Of a stretch of DNA of 64,000 nucleotides, positions 43,537 through 53,486 are shown piece by piece (position 1 is the first letter of the stretch; every line of letters starts with the position of its first letter). Position numbers and translations under genes: made by a program. The stretch lies in the NCBI GenBank assembly GCA_051710585.1, contig JBPESP010000003.1, positions 62,001 to 126,000 of the forward strand, written 5' to 3'. The stretch comes from JBPESP01 sp051710585. Its GTDB lineage: Bacteria > Pseudomonadota > Gammaproteobacteria > Enterobacterales > Enterobacteriaceae. The notes under the pieces were generated by a model, which saw only the letters and a program-made list of their open reading frames with translations, did no database searches and was not told the DNA's origin.

Positions 43537-45350
43537 GATAGGTTACGTTATTGCGGTAGTGCTCTCTATAGTACCGTGAAAGTACTGGTTTAATTATATG
43601 CCTCTTACATCGTGATATGGGTACGCAAATGGAATTACCGACCCCCTCAATCAAGGAATTTTCCAGTAATGGAATAAATAAATTAGGGGAAATATTCTAA
43701 TAGTAATCCTAGCGGCTAAACTGTACTTAACTGAATTTTAGCTAACTAGGTCTAAAACCTTTACAATCCCGCTGATAATCAGCATGATTTTATCTATGAT
43801 AATCCTACCAGTAATATTGTTTGCACAACGAAACCTGCATTTTTCTACTTTTCACTGTATTTTTTATTTTACCTCTCTATTAAGAGAGAGCTCAATGTAG
43901 CATTAACGAGGATAATTCTGCTGCACGGGATTTCAAAGGAAATAAAGATAAAACGCATTATAGACGAATTTTATGGATGATACTAGTAAATTCGTACGCA
44001 GTGACCCTGGGACATCGAAGGGATAATCCACAACATTAGAAACTCAACAGAACAAGGAAGCAAGCCTGGAAAACGTCCAAATTAAAGATACCCTCAATTA
44101 GAGACTAGCTTGGCTGATCCTGATAGGGGGGAGATAACGGGTAAAGAGTGGAACTTTTAAAGCAAATACGAGAGGATCCGAAAAAAATTGCCCATGAAAC
44201 AAGTTACCTACCTACCAATAGGTACTTGAAATAATCTATAAATATCAAAGACTTAATACATAACTCTATGCATGGTGATGGAAATTGGCTGTAGATACAC
44301 CCCCCCTATCTTGAGCGCTAAATAACTATTAATCCCGGTAGCGAAAGAGCGATACGCTCTACCGAGTGCCCCATATCATAAACCCGTATTTAGCCTGCCG
44401 GCCTATATGCCTATATAGAGATAAGCTAGATGCTCGTGATAAGAAACCCAAGACACTTTGGACATACCGTAGTAGACCCTACTATAGGGTGGTTGCGGCG
44501 TATTTCAATTAATCACTGATATAGTTTTATTCCTAAAAGCTGTTTGGCTACCAGGAAAACCACTAGGCAGTAGCTGGGGAAGTATTTTAGCCGCAAAATA
44601 CCCCCCAACATTACCGAAGGTTTGATTTCAGATGTACTCGTACTTTACCATTCTACATAAAGTATTACAGAATTTACTAGCTAAACAGATTTTTTATTCA
44701 TCACAATGTGTGTTCAATAATAGAATTTTTAGCGGAACGCATACTTCAGAAAAGAAACATAGACATGTTAACCAATCCAGTACACTATAAATTAGCTCGT
44801 ACCCATTACCCACAATGCTAGTTCTTTGGTATAACGAATGTCTATTATTATTTGGCGTGGAGGTAACTCTAAAGCAAGCGTTTATGAAACGGTACAAAAC
44901 GGCAACGTGATAAATGCAAACGTAGTGGTCGATTACTACTCCAGACTGAATGCACATTACTGCAGTAGATAGCCCCCCCTAAAGCGAACCATAGACGATT
45001 CTTATGTTCAATCTCGTTCGATGCGGCGGTTAACTAATCCCCGCCTGGATTTAGCCTGTTCCCATAAAGTAAAATAAAGAACAATTTATATAGTTGAAAA
45101 CTCTTATTAAGAAAGGCACAGAGGGTTTGTAAACCCAAGCGCGAATCCTTTAATTTTGTTCATCACCATACGGTGGATAGGAAAGCGAGATATCGTGATT
45201 AATTATACTTAAGGGGCTGCAGGCGCAATAGAATATTTATGTCTTTAAGGGGGTTTACAAAGCTAAAAGAACGGGGGATATACCATTTGTGCTTTAAAAT
45301 TAACCTCGTTTTCTGTTTTTTATTTATGCATATCCTAGGTGTGGATCTGG

Positions 45351-45407
45351 CTTTGCGAACATATTTTATGCATGTTAAGATAACATGCATAAAATATGTT
45401 CGCAAAG
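45351..45407. repeat. Perfect hairpin, 27-bp arms, 3-nt loop
   Basis: Bases 45351-45377 are the exact reverse complement of 45381-45407; only AGA separates them. This is the longest perfect hairpin in the window. The two overlapping small reading frames on opposite strands here (45199-45417 and 45239-45427) mirror each other because of it and are not genes. Confidence 0.96.
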
Positions 45408-45687
45408 TCGCAGTCAATTTCTGCTAGCTGATGTAGCTCATCGTAATGAACCGTTGTGCACCAGACTGCTAATTTTTTATAGGTAATATTCTATAGCACG
45501 ATGCAACTATAGATCGACATCTTGACTGTGCAAGTATAATTGAGTATCGATAAGCTAAGAGTTAGCTCTTGGCTACAACTATTTATATTTGATATCAGCT
45601 GCCTATCGGTACTCTCACTAACATTAACACAAGTAATTTATCATAACTGTAAAGGCAGCTTTAGCAGTAATGTGCATTACTATACTT

Positions 45688-45727
45688 ATAGACATCCTCT
45701 TTAATATCAATCGAAGAGGATGTCTAT
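45688..45727. repeat. Perfect inverted repeat, 14-bp arms
   Basis: Bases 45688-45701 (ATAGACATCCTCTT) are the exact reverse complement of 45714-45727, with a 12-nt loop. A T-rich run follows the right arm, so a terminator role is conceivable, but no gene precedes it. Confidence 0.85.
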
Positions 45728-47395
45728 TTTATTATAAAATTAAGCGAAGAAATTTAAAAAATGCGCATCTTGCAATACCTCTTTTTTTCCATTCAATATC
45801 TCTTATGCTTAAAGTTAGATTTATAAAATATTGCCACTCGCCAAAAAATAATAGACACTCATATTTATACTAAATTAGATAACTGTAATTATAGTAATGA
45901 GAAGTTCAGTAATGAACCCATCAATATTTTAAGTATGACTTTTATATAAGGGAGGCTATTCAACTTCTATTAAAGAAATAACACTTTTAATCACGTGACT
46001 AAAATATCCATACTCTTAACTATGATAGTTAAATATCATCATAAAAACAGAGATACCTAAATAGTTTTTACTAAAAACATACTTTTATAAAAAATACTTG
46101 AGACTTAGTAAGAAATAAATGGCAGGAATGATAAAGCAAGTATAAAACAGCCGAACAACTATGAAAATAAATAAACGACAAATGAGTTACTCTTTAGTCC
46201 ATTAACTAATAATCTGTAAAAATAATCTTGAATGAACAAGTTAAAAAAACTTTATTTTTTATAAAAACCATACTAAATATATTAAACCGACGCAAAGATA
46301 TTTGCAGCCAATATCACCAACATCGATATACCAGCTACCAGGCACAGGATATCCCTTTCACGCGCGCATTGCATCATACAATTAACGGGAGGGAATAATA
46401 ATATAATATTAAGCTAAATTTATCACTCAGCTCACATTAACATATATCGCTAATGGATGTTATCCATACTAAAGATAATTTGCTTTATCGTATCCTCGAT
46501 CAACTTTTCATTAACGGAAATACGACTAATATGAATTGCGAGAGGAATTTTTTTTCTGAAGACCATCACTGCCCCCTAATAAAAGTCGTATCAGGCAAAA
46601 AATAGTTTTACATAAGTAAAATAAGTAGTTTAGAATCCGGTGCTATAATAATATGATTTATGATCTGGTCTATAACCGTAGCCTGCAATTATCAATCTAA
46701 TGTCAATATCAATATCAATGTCATTATCATTAATATAATCTAGTTGATGGTAGCAAAAAAACTGACAACAGATCAGTATTAAAGACAAACCCATGGAATT
46801 AACAGAGCTATAAGACCTGCTAAAAAATGCAAACGTACTAATTATTAAAGCTAGCAATTAATGATGCAGCAACCAGTGAAAGCCTAGTTGAAACATTAAC
46901 CATAGATACTAACTCCAAAAATACCCGGATATTATAATACTTGCATAGATAAAAAACCAAAATCCTATCAATCCCATTAGATAAAAAATTAGCTCATCTA
47001 ATAAATGATGCAAAATACACGTCTTTCTCTCAGAAGAGAAATTAAATAACACTGTTCTTTGCATGAAAAATATGATTAATAGCGTGTAGGTAGTTAATTT
47101 TCCCAATTAAATAGATCGTACCATATTAATTTCTGGTAAGCCTTCAGTTTTGCTGCAAAAGAAGGTAGCTTATGCTTTTTTTTGAAGTGCTCAGCAGCAC
47201 GAATGAAATCCGGTTAACCCTGGCAGATGAATAAACCATATCTATAAGAACAAAAAGATACGAAGATAGCGCTTATTTAATACCCCTAACACTATACCTC
47301 ACTATAAAAAATAAATCGTCTTCTGCGATGAAAAAAGATATAATATGCAGTATTATACTAAATAGCCTTTAGCATTCCTTTCTACGAGAAAAAAA

Positions 47396-47941
47396 ATGCC
47401 AGTAAATGATAATAACCTGATTTGGATCGACCTTGAAATGACCGGGCTCGATCCCGAACACGATCGCATTATCGAGATAGCAACGCTAGTCACTGACGCT
47501 AACCTAACTATCTTAGCGGAAGGTCCAGTATTAGCCATACACCAATCTGATGCGCAACTAGCGTTGATGGATGACTGGAATGTTCGCACTCATACCGCTA
47601 ATGGGTTAATTGATCGAGTGCGCCAAAGTACGATTGATGAAGAAGCAGCAGTAATGCAAACCCTGACTTTTCTTATCGACTGGGTATCTACCGGAAAATC
47701 GCCGATTTGTGGCAATAGTATCGGTCAAGATCGGCGCTTCTTATTCCACTATATGCCAGCACTTGAGGCGTATTTCCACTATCGCTACCTTGATGTCAGT
47801 ACGCTGAAAGAATTAGCACGGCGCTGGAAGCCGGAAATTCTATCCGGTCTAAAGAAAAATAATACCCATAAAGCGCTGGATGATATTCGCGAATCAGTGG
47901 CGGAGCTGGCCTATTATCGTGAACATTTCATCCATCTGTAG
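47396..47941 (+). CDS. orn: Oligoribonuclease
   Basis: Orn is the DEDDh 3'-5' exoribonuclease that finishes RNA decay by degrading di- to pentaribonucleotides; it is essential in E. coli. It is 181 residues, the same length as E. coli. The Exo I motif is LIWIDLEMTGLDPE with catalytic Asp12 and Glu14; Exo II lies in the GNSIGQDRRFLFHYMP block, and Exo III in NTHKALDDIRESV with the catalytic His and Asp. The start is ATG 47396, after an A-rich stretch with only a weak GAG ribosome-binding site. The tRNA-Gly gene follows 137 nt downstream, as in E. coli where the glyVXY tRNAs follow orn. The divergent neighbour rsgA has vanished. Confidence 0.97.
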   Translation: MPVNDNNLIWIDLEMTGLDPEHDRIIEIATLVTDANLTILAEGPVLAIHQSDAQLALMDDWNVRTHTANGLIDRVRQSTIDEEAAVMQTLTFLIDWVSTGKSPICGNSIGQDRRFLFHYMPALEAYFHYRYLDVSTLKELARRWKPEILSGLKKNNTHKALDDIRESVAELAYYREHFIHL

Positions 47942-48012
47942 ACCATAGCAGCGAAACTGTGCTTATTTTTACTCCAATCACATCGGCGAAAGCTTTTTTA
48001 ATGCTGAAAGAC

Positions 48013-48041
48013 TTGCGTGTGATAAGTGAATTCCATATAAT
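48013..48041 (+). promoter_or_regulatory. Promoter of tRNA-Gly
   Basis: TTGCGT at 48013-48018 and a consensus TATAAT at 48036-48041 are separated by exactly 17 nt. The tRNA starts 38 nt after the -10 box, leaving a short 5' leader for RNase P. Confidence 0.75.
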
Positions 48042-48078
48042 TCACTCACTCTAGCATCAGACTTTAAAATCATGAAAA

Positions 48079-48153
48079 GCGGGAATAGCTCAGTGGTAGA
48101 GCACAACCTTGCCAAGGTTGGGGTCGCGAGTTCGAGCCTCGTTTCCCGCTCCA
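48079..48153 (+). tRNA. glyV: tRNA-Gly, anticodon GCC
   Basis: Acceptor GCGGGAA pairs with TTCCCGC. The D-arm is AGCTCAGTGGTAGAGC (one T shorter than E. coli), the anticodon stem CAACC/GGTTG holds TTGCCAA with anticodon GCC, and the T-arm is GCGAGTTCGAGCCTCGT. CCA is encoded at the end. Only one of the three tandem copies found in E. coli remains. Confidence 0.96.
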
Positions 48154-48639
48154 ATTTCTTACTTTATACCTCAAAGTAGGTTTTCATTCATTTTAAAGTG
48201 ACAAAAAGCATTGATATTGAAAAACTATTGTTGATGTATAGTACCCATCGCTGACATGATGCACATTATTAATAACTTTAAGATATATAAATGTTCCCTC
48301 AAAAAAGACTATATTTTAGCAACCTGGACTGGTATCTCTGTGCTATAAGGATACGCCGGTAGTCTGACTATAGTTCGGCGTTAAATAAAAGTTTTCCAAT
48401 AAAATGCTGTAACCACAGTTCACCTGAAAATAATGCTAGCATAGCGCTATCGCTATTTGCATAACCTAAAACAATCATGCTCCAGACTAATAAATAACAA
48501 AATAAAAAAATCCTAATCTAGCAGACAGATATATTAGCTATCCAGCTATACAGCATATTGCGGCATAAAATACCGCCCGCATAAAATTATAATAGAAAAC
48601 TAAATTTAGTCATCTGAATATATTTGTTCTGCTCTCATC
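48154..48639. other. Spacer between tRNA-Gly and the IS remnant
   Basis: No gene is recognised. It is AT-rich and may include the eroded left end of the IS3-type element that follows. Confidence 0.5.
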
Positions 48640-49050
48640 AGAACGATATGAGTCCAGTAATAAAAAAAGGAAATTTTAGTATTGGATTTAAAAGCAAATC
48701 CACTCAACTAGTTATTGATAAAAAATAAAATAACGCGAAAGTAGCAAAAAGAGGAAACGCTAAAAACCTCTCTATAACTCCGAAATAAATTGAAATACGT
48801 AAGGCTCAAAAAAGTATAACGCATGAAATAGGAAATAGAATATCAAAAAATATACAGTGATCAATACAAACACCATATAAATAAGAAATCCAAATAACTA
48901 CTTTGACCCTTCTGTATTAAACAAAGCATGAGTCGTCGTAGTAATTATTAGAATAATACTCCGATAGCGCGCTTCTTCAGAAATCTTAAAAAGTAGGCTA
49001 CCGCTAAAAAGGGCCACATAACCTTCAACAATGCTTGTAAGTATTTATTT
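48640..49050 (+). mobile_element. IS3-family element remnant, copy at 48.6 kb
   Basis: Plus-strand fragments of the two IS3-type proteins are readable. From OrfA come FKSKSTQLVIDKK (family like FKLEAAQLVVDKG), NLSITPK then IEIRKAQKS (family like ASPITPEQIEIRELRK). From the end of OrfB come IKQSMSRRSNY then NNTPIARFFRNLKK (family: IKQSMSRRGNCWDNAPMERF and FRSLK). Most of OrfB is deleted between them. The segment around AAATTGAAATACGTAAG also matches the copy at 62.96 kb. Confidence 0.75.
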
Positions 49051-49310
49051 AAATATTGTAAAATTTACCCGGGCATCTTCAATATAGAAACCACGGTCAG
49101 CAGTAGAATTTTTTAAGTCAAACACAGGCAGCTGACCTCTTAAAATCACCCCCTTCAGGTGAAGGTGATGTCAAACCCGCTAAGGTTGCACATCACCGTG
49201 CCCAGATACCTATATCTGCTAACAGCAGTACTTGAGATTCTACGTCAGATATATCAAATAGGCAGCGACGTATCTGATAAAGATCAGAGTCTATATTAAA
49301 CCATCTCTTG

Positions 49311-49877
49311 CTACAAGTAGGTAAAAGCGGTGGTAACGTATTTCACACCATTCACTTTACTGACGATTTCAGCTGCAGCGTTTCCTTTAACATTGCTCAC
49401 GAGCCCCAAGAGGAAGACTTCGCCATTCTCGGTAATCACTTTCAGGTTGGACGACTTGATTACGTCGCTGATCAGCAGCTGCAAACGAACTTTAGTAGTG
49501 ATCCAAATATCCATGAACATGCGTCCGAGTGATATTGGTTGCCCCTGGCGTATTTCATTATACACCTCAGTTGCGCTATCAAGACTCATCACAATCTGCT
49601 TAGCACGTTTTGCAAGATCGAAGCTTTGCACTTGGCCGATCAGCAGGACTTTACCATGATAGACGATATTAATAATGCGTGTGCCCTTCTTCAGCTGCTG
49701 ATCTTTATCCAGCGCGTTGGCGACCCGTACCTCAAAGGTGGCATCATCGACTTGTGTACCTACAGTACGGGGATCAGTGGCAGTTTTAGTGGCGATTGCG
49801 GTAATACCGACAACCACCGCTCCGGCACATCCTTGCAGCATCAGGACGGTGCACAATAATAGGATATGTACCTTCAT
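49311..49877 (-). CDS. dolP: Outer-membrane lipoprotein DolP
   Basis: DolP (formerly YraP) is a dual-BON-domain lipoprotein on the inner face of the outer membrane; it supports envelope integrity and BAM function. The 188-residue protein starts with a signal peptide and lipobox LQGC, so the mature protein begins at Cys17. BON domain 1 spans about residues 45-115 (TFEVRVANAL, then GKVLLIGQV and ATEVYNEIRQG), and BON domain 2 about 120-188 (WITTKVRLQLL, SSNLKVITENGEVFLLGLV, VNGVKYVTTAFTYL). AAGGAG precedes the ATG. Compared with E. coli, some conserved residues differ (LGRMFMDIWITTK for LGEASNDTWITTK). Its operon partner diaA directly upstream is dead, so dolP must be transcribed through or from it. 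Confidence 0.95.
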   Translation of the reverse strand: MKVHILLLCTVLMLQGCAGAVVVGITAIATKTATDPRTVGTQVDDATFEVRVANALDKDQQLKKGTRIINIVYHGKVLLIGQVQSFDLAKRAKQIVMSLDSATEVYNEIRQGQPISLGRMFMDIWITTKVRLQLLISDVIKSSNLKVITENGEVFLLGLVSNVKGNAAAEIVSKVNGVKYVTTAFTYL

Positions 49878-49884
49878 CTGAACT

Positions 49885-50478
49885 CCTTAAGCGTCCAGAT
49901 AAGGAAAAGCTTATTATCAATCAAATAACACAAATAATTTACAGTCAGCATATGCATCTCCTGGATCCGCGCGATACGATAAGATGGGATGCAGATTTCT
50001 ACATCTTAGTGACCAAAAGGCCGACAAATTCGCCACTGTTGCAGCCTGTTAGTGCTATAATTTCCATGTCTCGCGTAACGCGGTAGCCTCGACAGCTTTC
50101 AAGATATTTACAACTATTGCTGCGAGTAAAAAATTGCTAGTAGGACATCTCCGACCTGTCCGAAAGAGCGCGCCTGCTTTGCGTAAATTTCTTCTTGCTG
50201 CTAATCGTTAGTGATAGCAATCAAGACGACGGTATCCGCATTTAGCGCTATTGCCGGTAGGTTCAAGCGCTCAGTTTCAAAGCGATTCAGCATGCAAATT
50301 GCGAAGTGCTGCGCATTCAGTGCGGAGCTGCCATTGCCGCAGCATAAGATTTTTTATCATCAAGAAGCGCCTGCGCTATCATGTTGGCAGCATGGACAAT
50401 AGCGTTAGGCAAGGCCTACGTCACTGCAATCTGGGTTTGAATACTCTTTGTAAAATAGCTTTTTATTCTTTCTAATAT
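49885..50478 (-). pseudogene. diaA: DnaA initiator-associating protein DiaA, decayed
   Basis: DiaA is a SIS-domain tetramer that stimulates DnaA assembly at oriC. The gene is nearly full length but broken: the start codon is ATA (50476-50478), followed by LERIKSYFTKSIQTQIAVT and a stop, then LCCGNGSSALNAQHFAICML, NRFETERLNLPAIALNADTV, AKQARSFGQVGDVLLAI, RDMEIIALTGCNSGEFVGLL and YRIARIQEMHMLTVNYLC, with several frameshifts between blocks. The high residual similarity indicates recent loss. It lies directly upstream of intact dolP. Confidence 0.92.
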
Positions 50479-50499
50479 ATTTAACCAACCTGATAGGTT

Positions 50500-50640
50500 A
50501 AAATGAATGGAGCGCTATTTTCGGTATACCGAAAGCATCTTTAAGCCATCCAACCCAGTTTCCTCTGCTGAAAATAATAGTTTGCATCGGCATTAACATT
50601 GGTTGGGATAACTGTACGGCCAGTTTAATTTTCCTGACCC
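50500..50640 (-). pseudogene. yraN: YraN C-terminal remnant
   Basis: Just upstream of diaA on the same strand the piece IIFSRGNWVGWLKDAFG matches the end of the endonuclease-like protein YraN (VVAFTGNEVEWIKDAF). The rest of yraN, and lpoA and rsmI beyond it, were not recognised in the 0.9 kb before rnpB. Confidence 0.6.
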
Positions 50641-51551
50641 CTAAATGGTACAAGTGCCAAAAATAAACAAGACCAGCACGAAAAAAAGAAAATATCCTTT
50701 TTTAAAGCCCAATATTTTAAGAGGAAAGCATACTGCATCTAGTGATGTTTTTTAAAATGCTCAACACTAAATCGGCAATCTAAATAAAAAATGAATCAAT
50801 ACCAACAAGCAAACGTTTCTGAATTAATGCTATATGTGCTACTCATTTCCATTAGTAATATAGAGGATAATTAACCGACATGGCCTTTCTATCCTGTAGA
50901 GGATACCTTGATCTTATTGCTATTGAGCACATACTCCTCATACCAGTGTATCTATACAATATTTTGCCATAAATACACTGGTATAGAACGTTGGATAACC
51001 ATAATCAACAAAAAAAAGATAAAATTTCTACTAGTAAATCTGCAAAAAAAGAGTATAACACTGGTTAATGATGCCGGCACGTCGCTTATTAAAAACCATA
51101 GCTATCGCTTTTGTTTAACGTTGATACAAAAATGGTATCCGCGTGGTGCCAGTGCTGAAAAAAGTTGTTGCAATCATCATCGGTCTATTGCTAAATAGCA
51201 TTGTAGTCCAATTTTTTATTATTAAGGCTTTCTTCCAATAAAGCGCAAATGTACCTCAATTCCCTCTAGGCTCTAAAGCAGGAAGCGTATACGCTATTTT
51301 TTAGAAATTGACTTACTGGTCCTTGAAAACTTAGAAGATAATGTCTGCCTAAGCCCCCTGCTGTACTTCTAGTATTAGGAAAGGAGTTAATTAAAACCTA
51401 GGAGACACTTTATAGCGTATATCGGTTGCTGAACTTCTAATCTAGGCAACAGAGATCCATAGCGTAAAAATGCCCTATATATTGCTATTAGTTCGATCAG
51501 TAAAAAGCGTAACACTGTCAGCTGCGCTGTCCTTAACGCAACATATCGCAG
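50641..51551. other. Desert between yraN remnant and rnpB
   Basis: No intact gene. The ancestral genes lpoA and rsmI (about 3 kb in E. coli) would lie here but have been deleted or eroded beyond my recognition. Confidence 0.5.
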
Positions 51552-51580
51552 ATGACAAGCACTGGAAAAATCCCTATACT
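51552..51580 (+). promoter_or_regulatory. Promoter of rnpB
   Basis: ATGACA at 51552-51557 and TATACT at 51575-51580 are separated by 17 nt, and the mature RNase P RNA begins 9 nt after the -10 box, fitting direct initiation at the RNA's 5' end. Confidence 0.7.
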
Positions 51581-51588
51581 CCACTGTC

Positions 51589-51965
51589 GAAGTTGACCAG
51601 ACAGTCGCCGCTTCACCATCATCCCCATAAGGAAAATAGGTGGATAGGAGGAAAGTCCGGGCTCCAAAGGGCAGGGTGCCAGGTAACGCCTGGGGGCGAA
51701 AACCCACGACAAGTGCAACAGAGAACAAACCGCCGATGACCAGCGTATGCAGGATCAGGTAAGGGTGAAAAGGTGCGGCAAGAGCGCACCGCGCAACTGG
51801 TAACAGTTTGCGGCACGGTAAACTCCGCCCGGAGCAAGGCCAAATAGGGGTTCGTAAAGTACGGCCCGTACTGAACTCGGGTAGGCTGCTTGAGCCAACG
51901 CGTGAGCGCTGGCCTAGATGAATGACTGTCCACGACAGAACCCGGCTTAACGGTCAACTTCACTC
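51589..51965 (+). ncRNA. rnpB: RNase P RNA (M1 RNA)
   Basis: M1 RNA is the catalytic part of RNase P, which trims tRNA 5' ends. About 377 nt, collinear with E. coli rnpB. Conserved blocks include GACCAGACAGTCGCCGC at the start, GGAGGAAAGTCCGGGC, GGGTGCCAGGTAACGCC, CCGCCGATG, AGATGAATGACTGTCCACGAC and ACAGAACCCGGCTTA. The terminal helix has changed by compensation: GAAGTTGACC at the 5' end pairs perfectly with GGTCAACTTC near the 3' end, where E. coli has GAAGCTGACC and GGTCAGTTTC. This shows selection on structure. The P3 region (about 51615-51655) is A-rich and diverged. Overlapping reading frames on both strands here are not genes. Confidence 0.96.
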
Positions 51966-52206
51966 TTGTGTTAACCTCGTTTTTTATACGACTGTCGTCG
52001 TTTTTATGGACGTCTGCTAGTTTAGCATATCGGTTAATCGTTATCAGCCAAATAAATTAATAACGTTAGCCGTAATGCGACGGCTAAAAGCATAAGGCGA
52101 TTGCTCATTAAATAAGTCGTTCGCAATCATCTTGCGGCGCGGTCATTGCATTGTGGTATTTATCTTCGCCGCATAAGCTGATATTCAGTTATATTGACTT
52201 GTAGTA
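51966..52206. other. Spacer between rnpB and IS copy
   Basis: No gene. A short T-run (CGTTTTTTATACG) shortly after the RNase P RNA could help end transcription, but no stable stem precedes it. Confidence 0.45.
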
Positions 52207-53110
52207 ATGCAAAAGATTCTGAACTAATTTGTAGTTAATTCTAAATTCCTTTAAAACCTTAAAAGGTGTCCATTCTGGACAGTCGAGAATCATTTGTAAA
52301 AGGGAATGAAGCAAAATTTCAGATGAGCAACTTATATTTTCTATTACAGCTATTTCTGTCCAATAAGTATGCTAAATTAATAGCGTCAATATGAAAGTTT
52401 TTTAAAAATATCTTATTTCAGAGAGTTAATTAATTGAAATTGATAATTTCAATCCTGTCGAGTTAGCCAAAAACCATCTATAAAGGAAAATAAGAAATAT
52501 TAATGATACTTTTAACGTCAGACTTACTCAACGATTCACGATAGTTCACAGACTTAGCACATGCTATCCGGTCACGCCTTATATAAAACTTTTGTGGTAT
52601 ATTGAAACAGCTACTAAAACACTAGTAGGCTTCTGCTAATAAACCTCTCTATGAATGTGTAGTTCATCATAATCACATTATAGAAGCTCCAAATAGCAAT
52701 AAAAAAGTGGTTCTGCTAGTAGCTCTCTAGCGTTAAAATGGGATATTGGTTTATCCGGTAAAGTAATAAAAGAATCTGGTATCGCCAGTTACCAACTAGA
52801 AGCTTATAAATAAGAACCACACCGGCAATAAACACATTAAAATACCGAAGCATCTCAACTACCAGTTTGTAGTCACCACGCTGGATAAAATTTACTACAA
52901 AGATATAACCTACATCTGAAAAAAATAAATGCTATGCATACCTTACCTTACCTTACCTTACCTTACCTTACGGTGGTTTTAGATCTTTTCACCCGTAAAC
53001 TGATAGTCTGAAAATCCCTGGATACCCAACAGAGGAGTTATGCTCTAAGGTGACAAAAGCAACTGCTATATACACCAGTAATCATAAATACTGTAAAGTC
53101 CTATGGACTG
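52207..53110 (+). mobile_element. IS3-family element remnant, copy at 52.2 kb
   Basis: The left end (52207-52301) matches the copy at 62661-62760. An OrfB (DDE transposase) remnant follows: IPKHLNYQFVVTTLDK, then IYYKDITYI (family: IPNLLERQFxVTEPDKVW and GDITYI) at about 52840-52920, and LTVVLDLFTRKLIV (family: LAVVLDLFSRKIVG) at about 52970-53010. Between them, where the family has WLYLAVV, sits a pure CCTTA expansion. OrfA is not readable and the right end is unclear. Confidence 0.78.
52941..52970. repeat. Tandem pentamer CCTTA, six copies
   Basis: Six perfect CCTTA units lie exactly at the YLAVVLDL part of the dead IS transposase, next to the catalytic second aspartate block. It reads as repeated YLT/LPY residues, so it grew from the original short sequence by slippage. 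Confidence 0.93.
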
Positions 53111-53435
53111 CCGAATAAAGCAGAATATTAATCAGCGTGGTAACTGTTTGGGTAATAGGCAGATAAAGTAGTTCTCCTTCCATAGCTTGAAGAGCTTGAA
53201 GATAAAATGGATACTGACAAAAAAGATTATAACAGTTTCAGTGAAACTAAGAACGTGGCTATTGGGTATGATGGTACGATGAATAATTATGTGGTAAATG
53301 ATGTTGGATATAAAACCTTATGCAGAATATTGAAGATCTTCTAGCACAAGATAATCAGCGGTGACTCTGTGCTGGGTGGCTATAAGAATAATATTCTTAA
53401 GAGCAGGGGTGGTGCTCTAAGAGGGATGTAGTTCC

Positions 53436-53486
53436 ATCTGACGCTCTCTTATGCCTCTATGGCATAGGCATAAGAGAGCGTCAGAT
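53436..53486. repeat. Perfect hairpin, 21-bp arms
   Basis: Bases 53436-53456 are the exact reverse complement of 53466-53486, with a 9-nt loop. It has no T-tract. It lies about 330 nt after the IS3 remnant. Confidence 0.94.

Larger units (their letters stand above)
42481..47395. other. Long AT-rich desert with hairpins
   Basis: There is no recognised gene in 4.9 kb. The part 42.5-43.4 kb and most of 45.4-47.3 kb are extremely AT-rich. The ancestral neighbours dppA (after tRNA-Pro) and rsgA (before orn) could not be read. Four to five perfect inverted repeats are clustered here (43451, 43516, 45351, 45688). Short frames up to 87 codons have no family match. Confidence 0.55.

Noticed and set aside
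45199..45427. Two overlapping opposite-strand small reading frames of 62-72 codons
   Set aside because: Their C-terminal and N-terminal parts mirror each other because they read across the 27-bp hairpin; there is no family match or ribosome-binding site.
51387..51963. Several open frames on both strands, up to 114 codons
   Set aside because: They overlap the RNase P RNA gene, whose conserved blocks explain the sequence.
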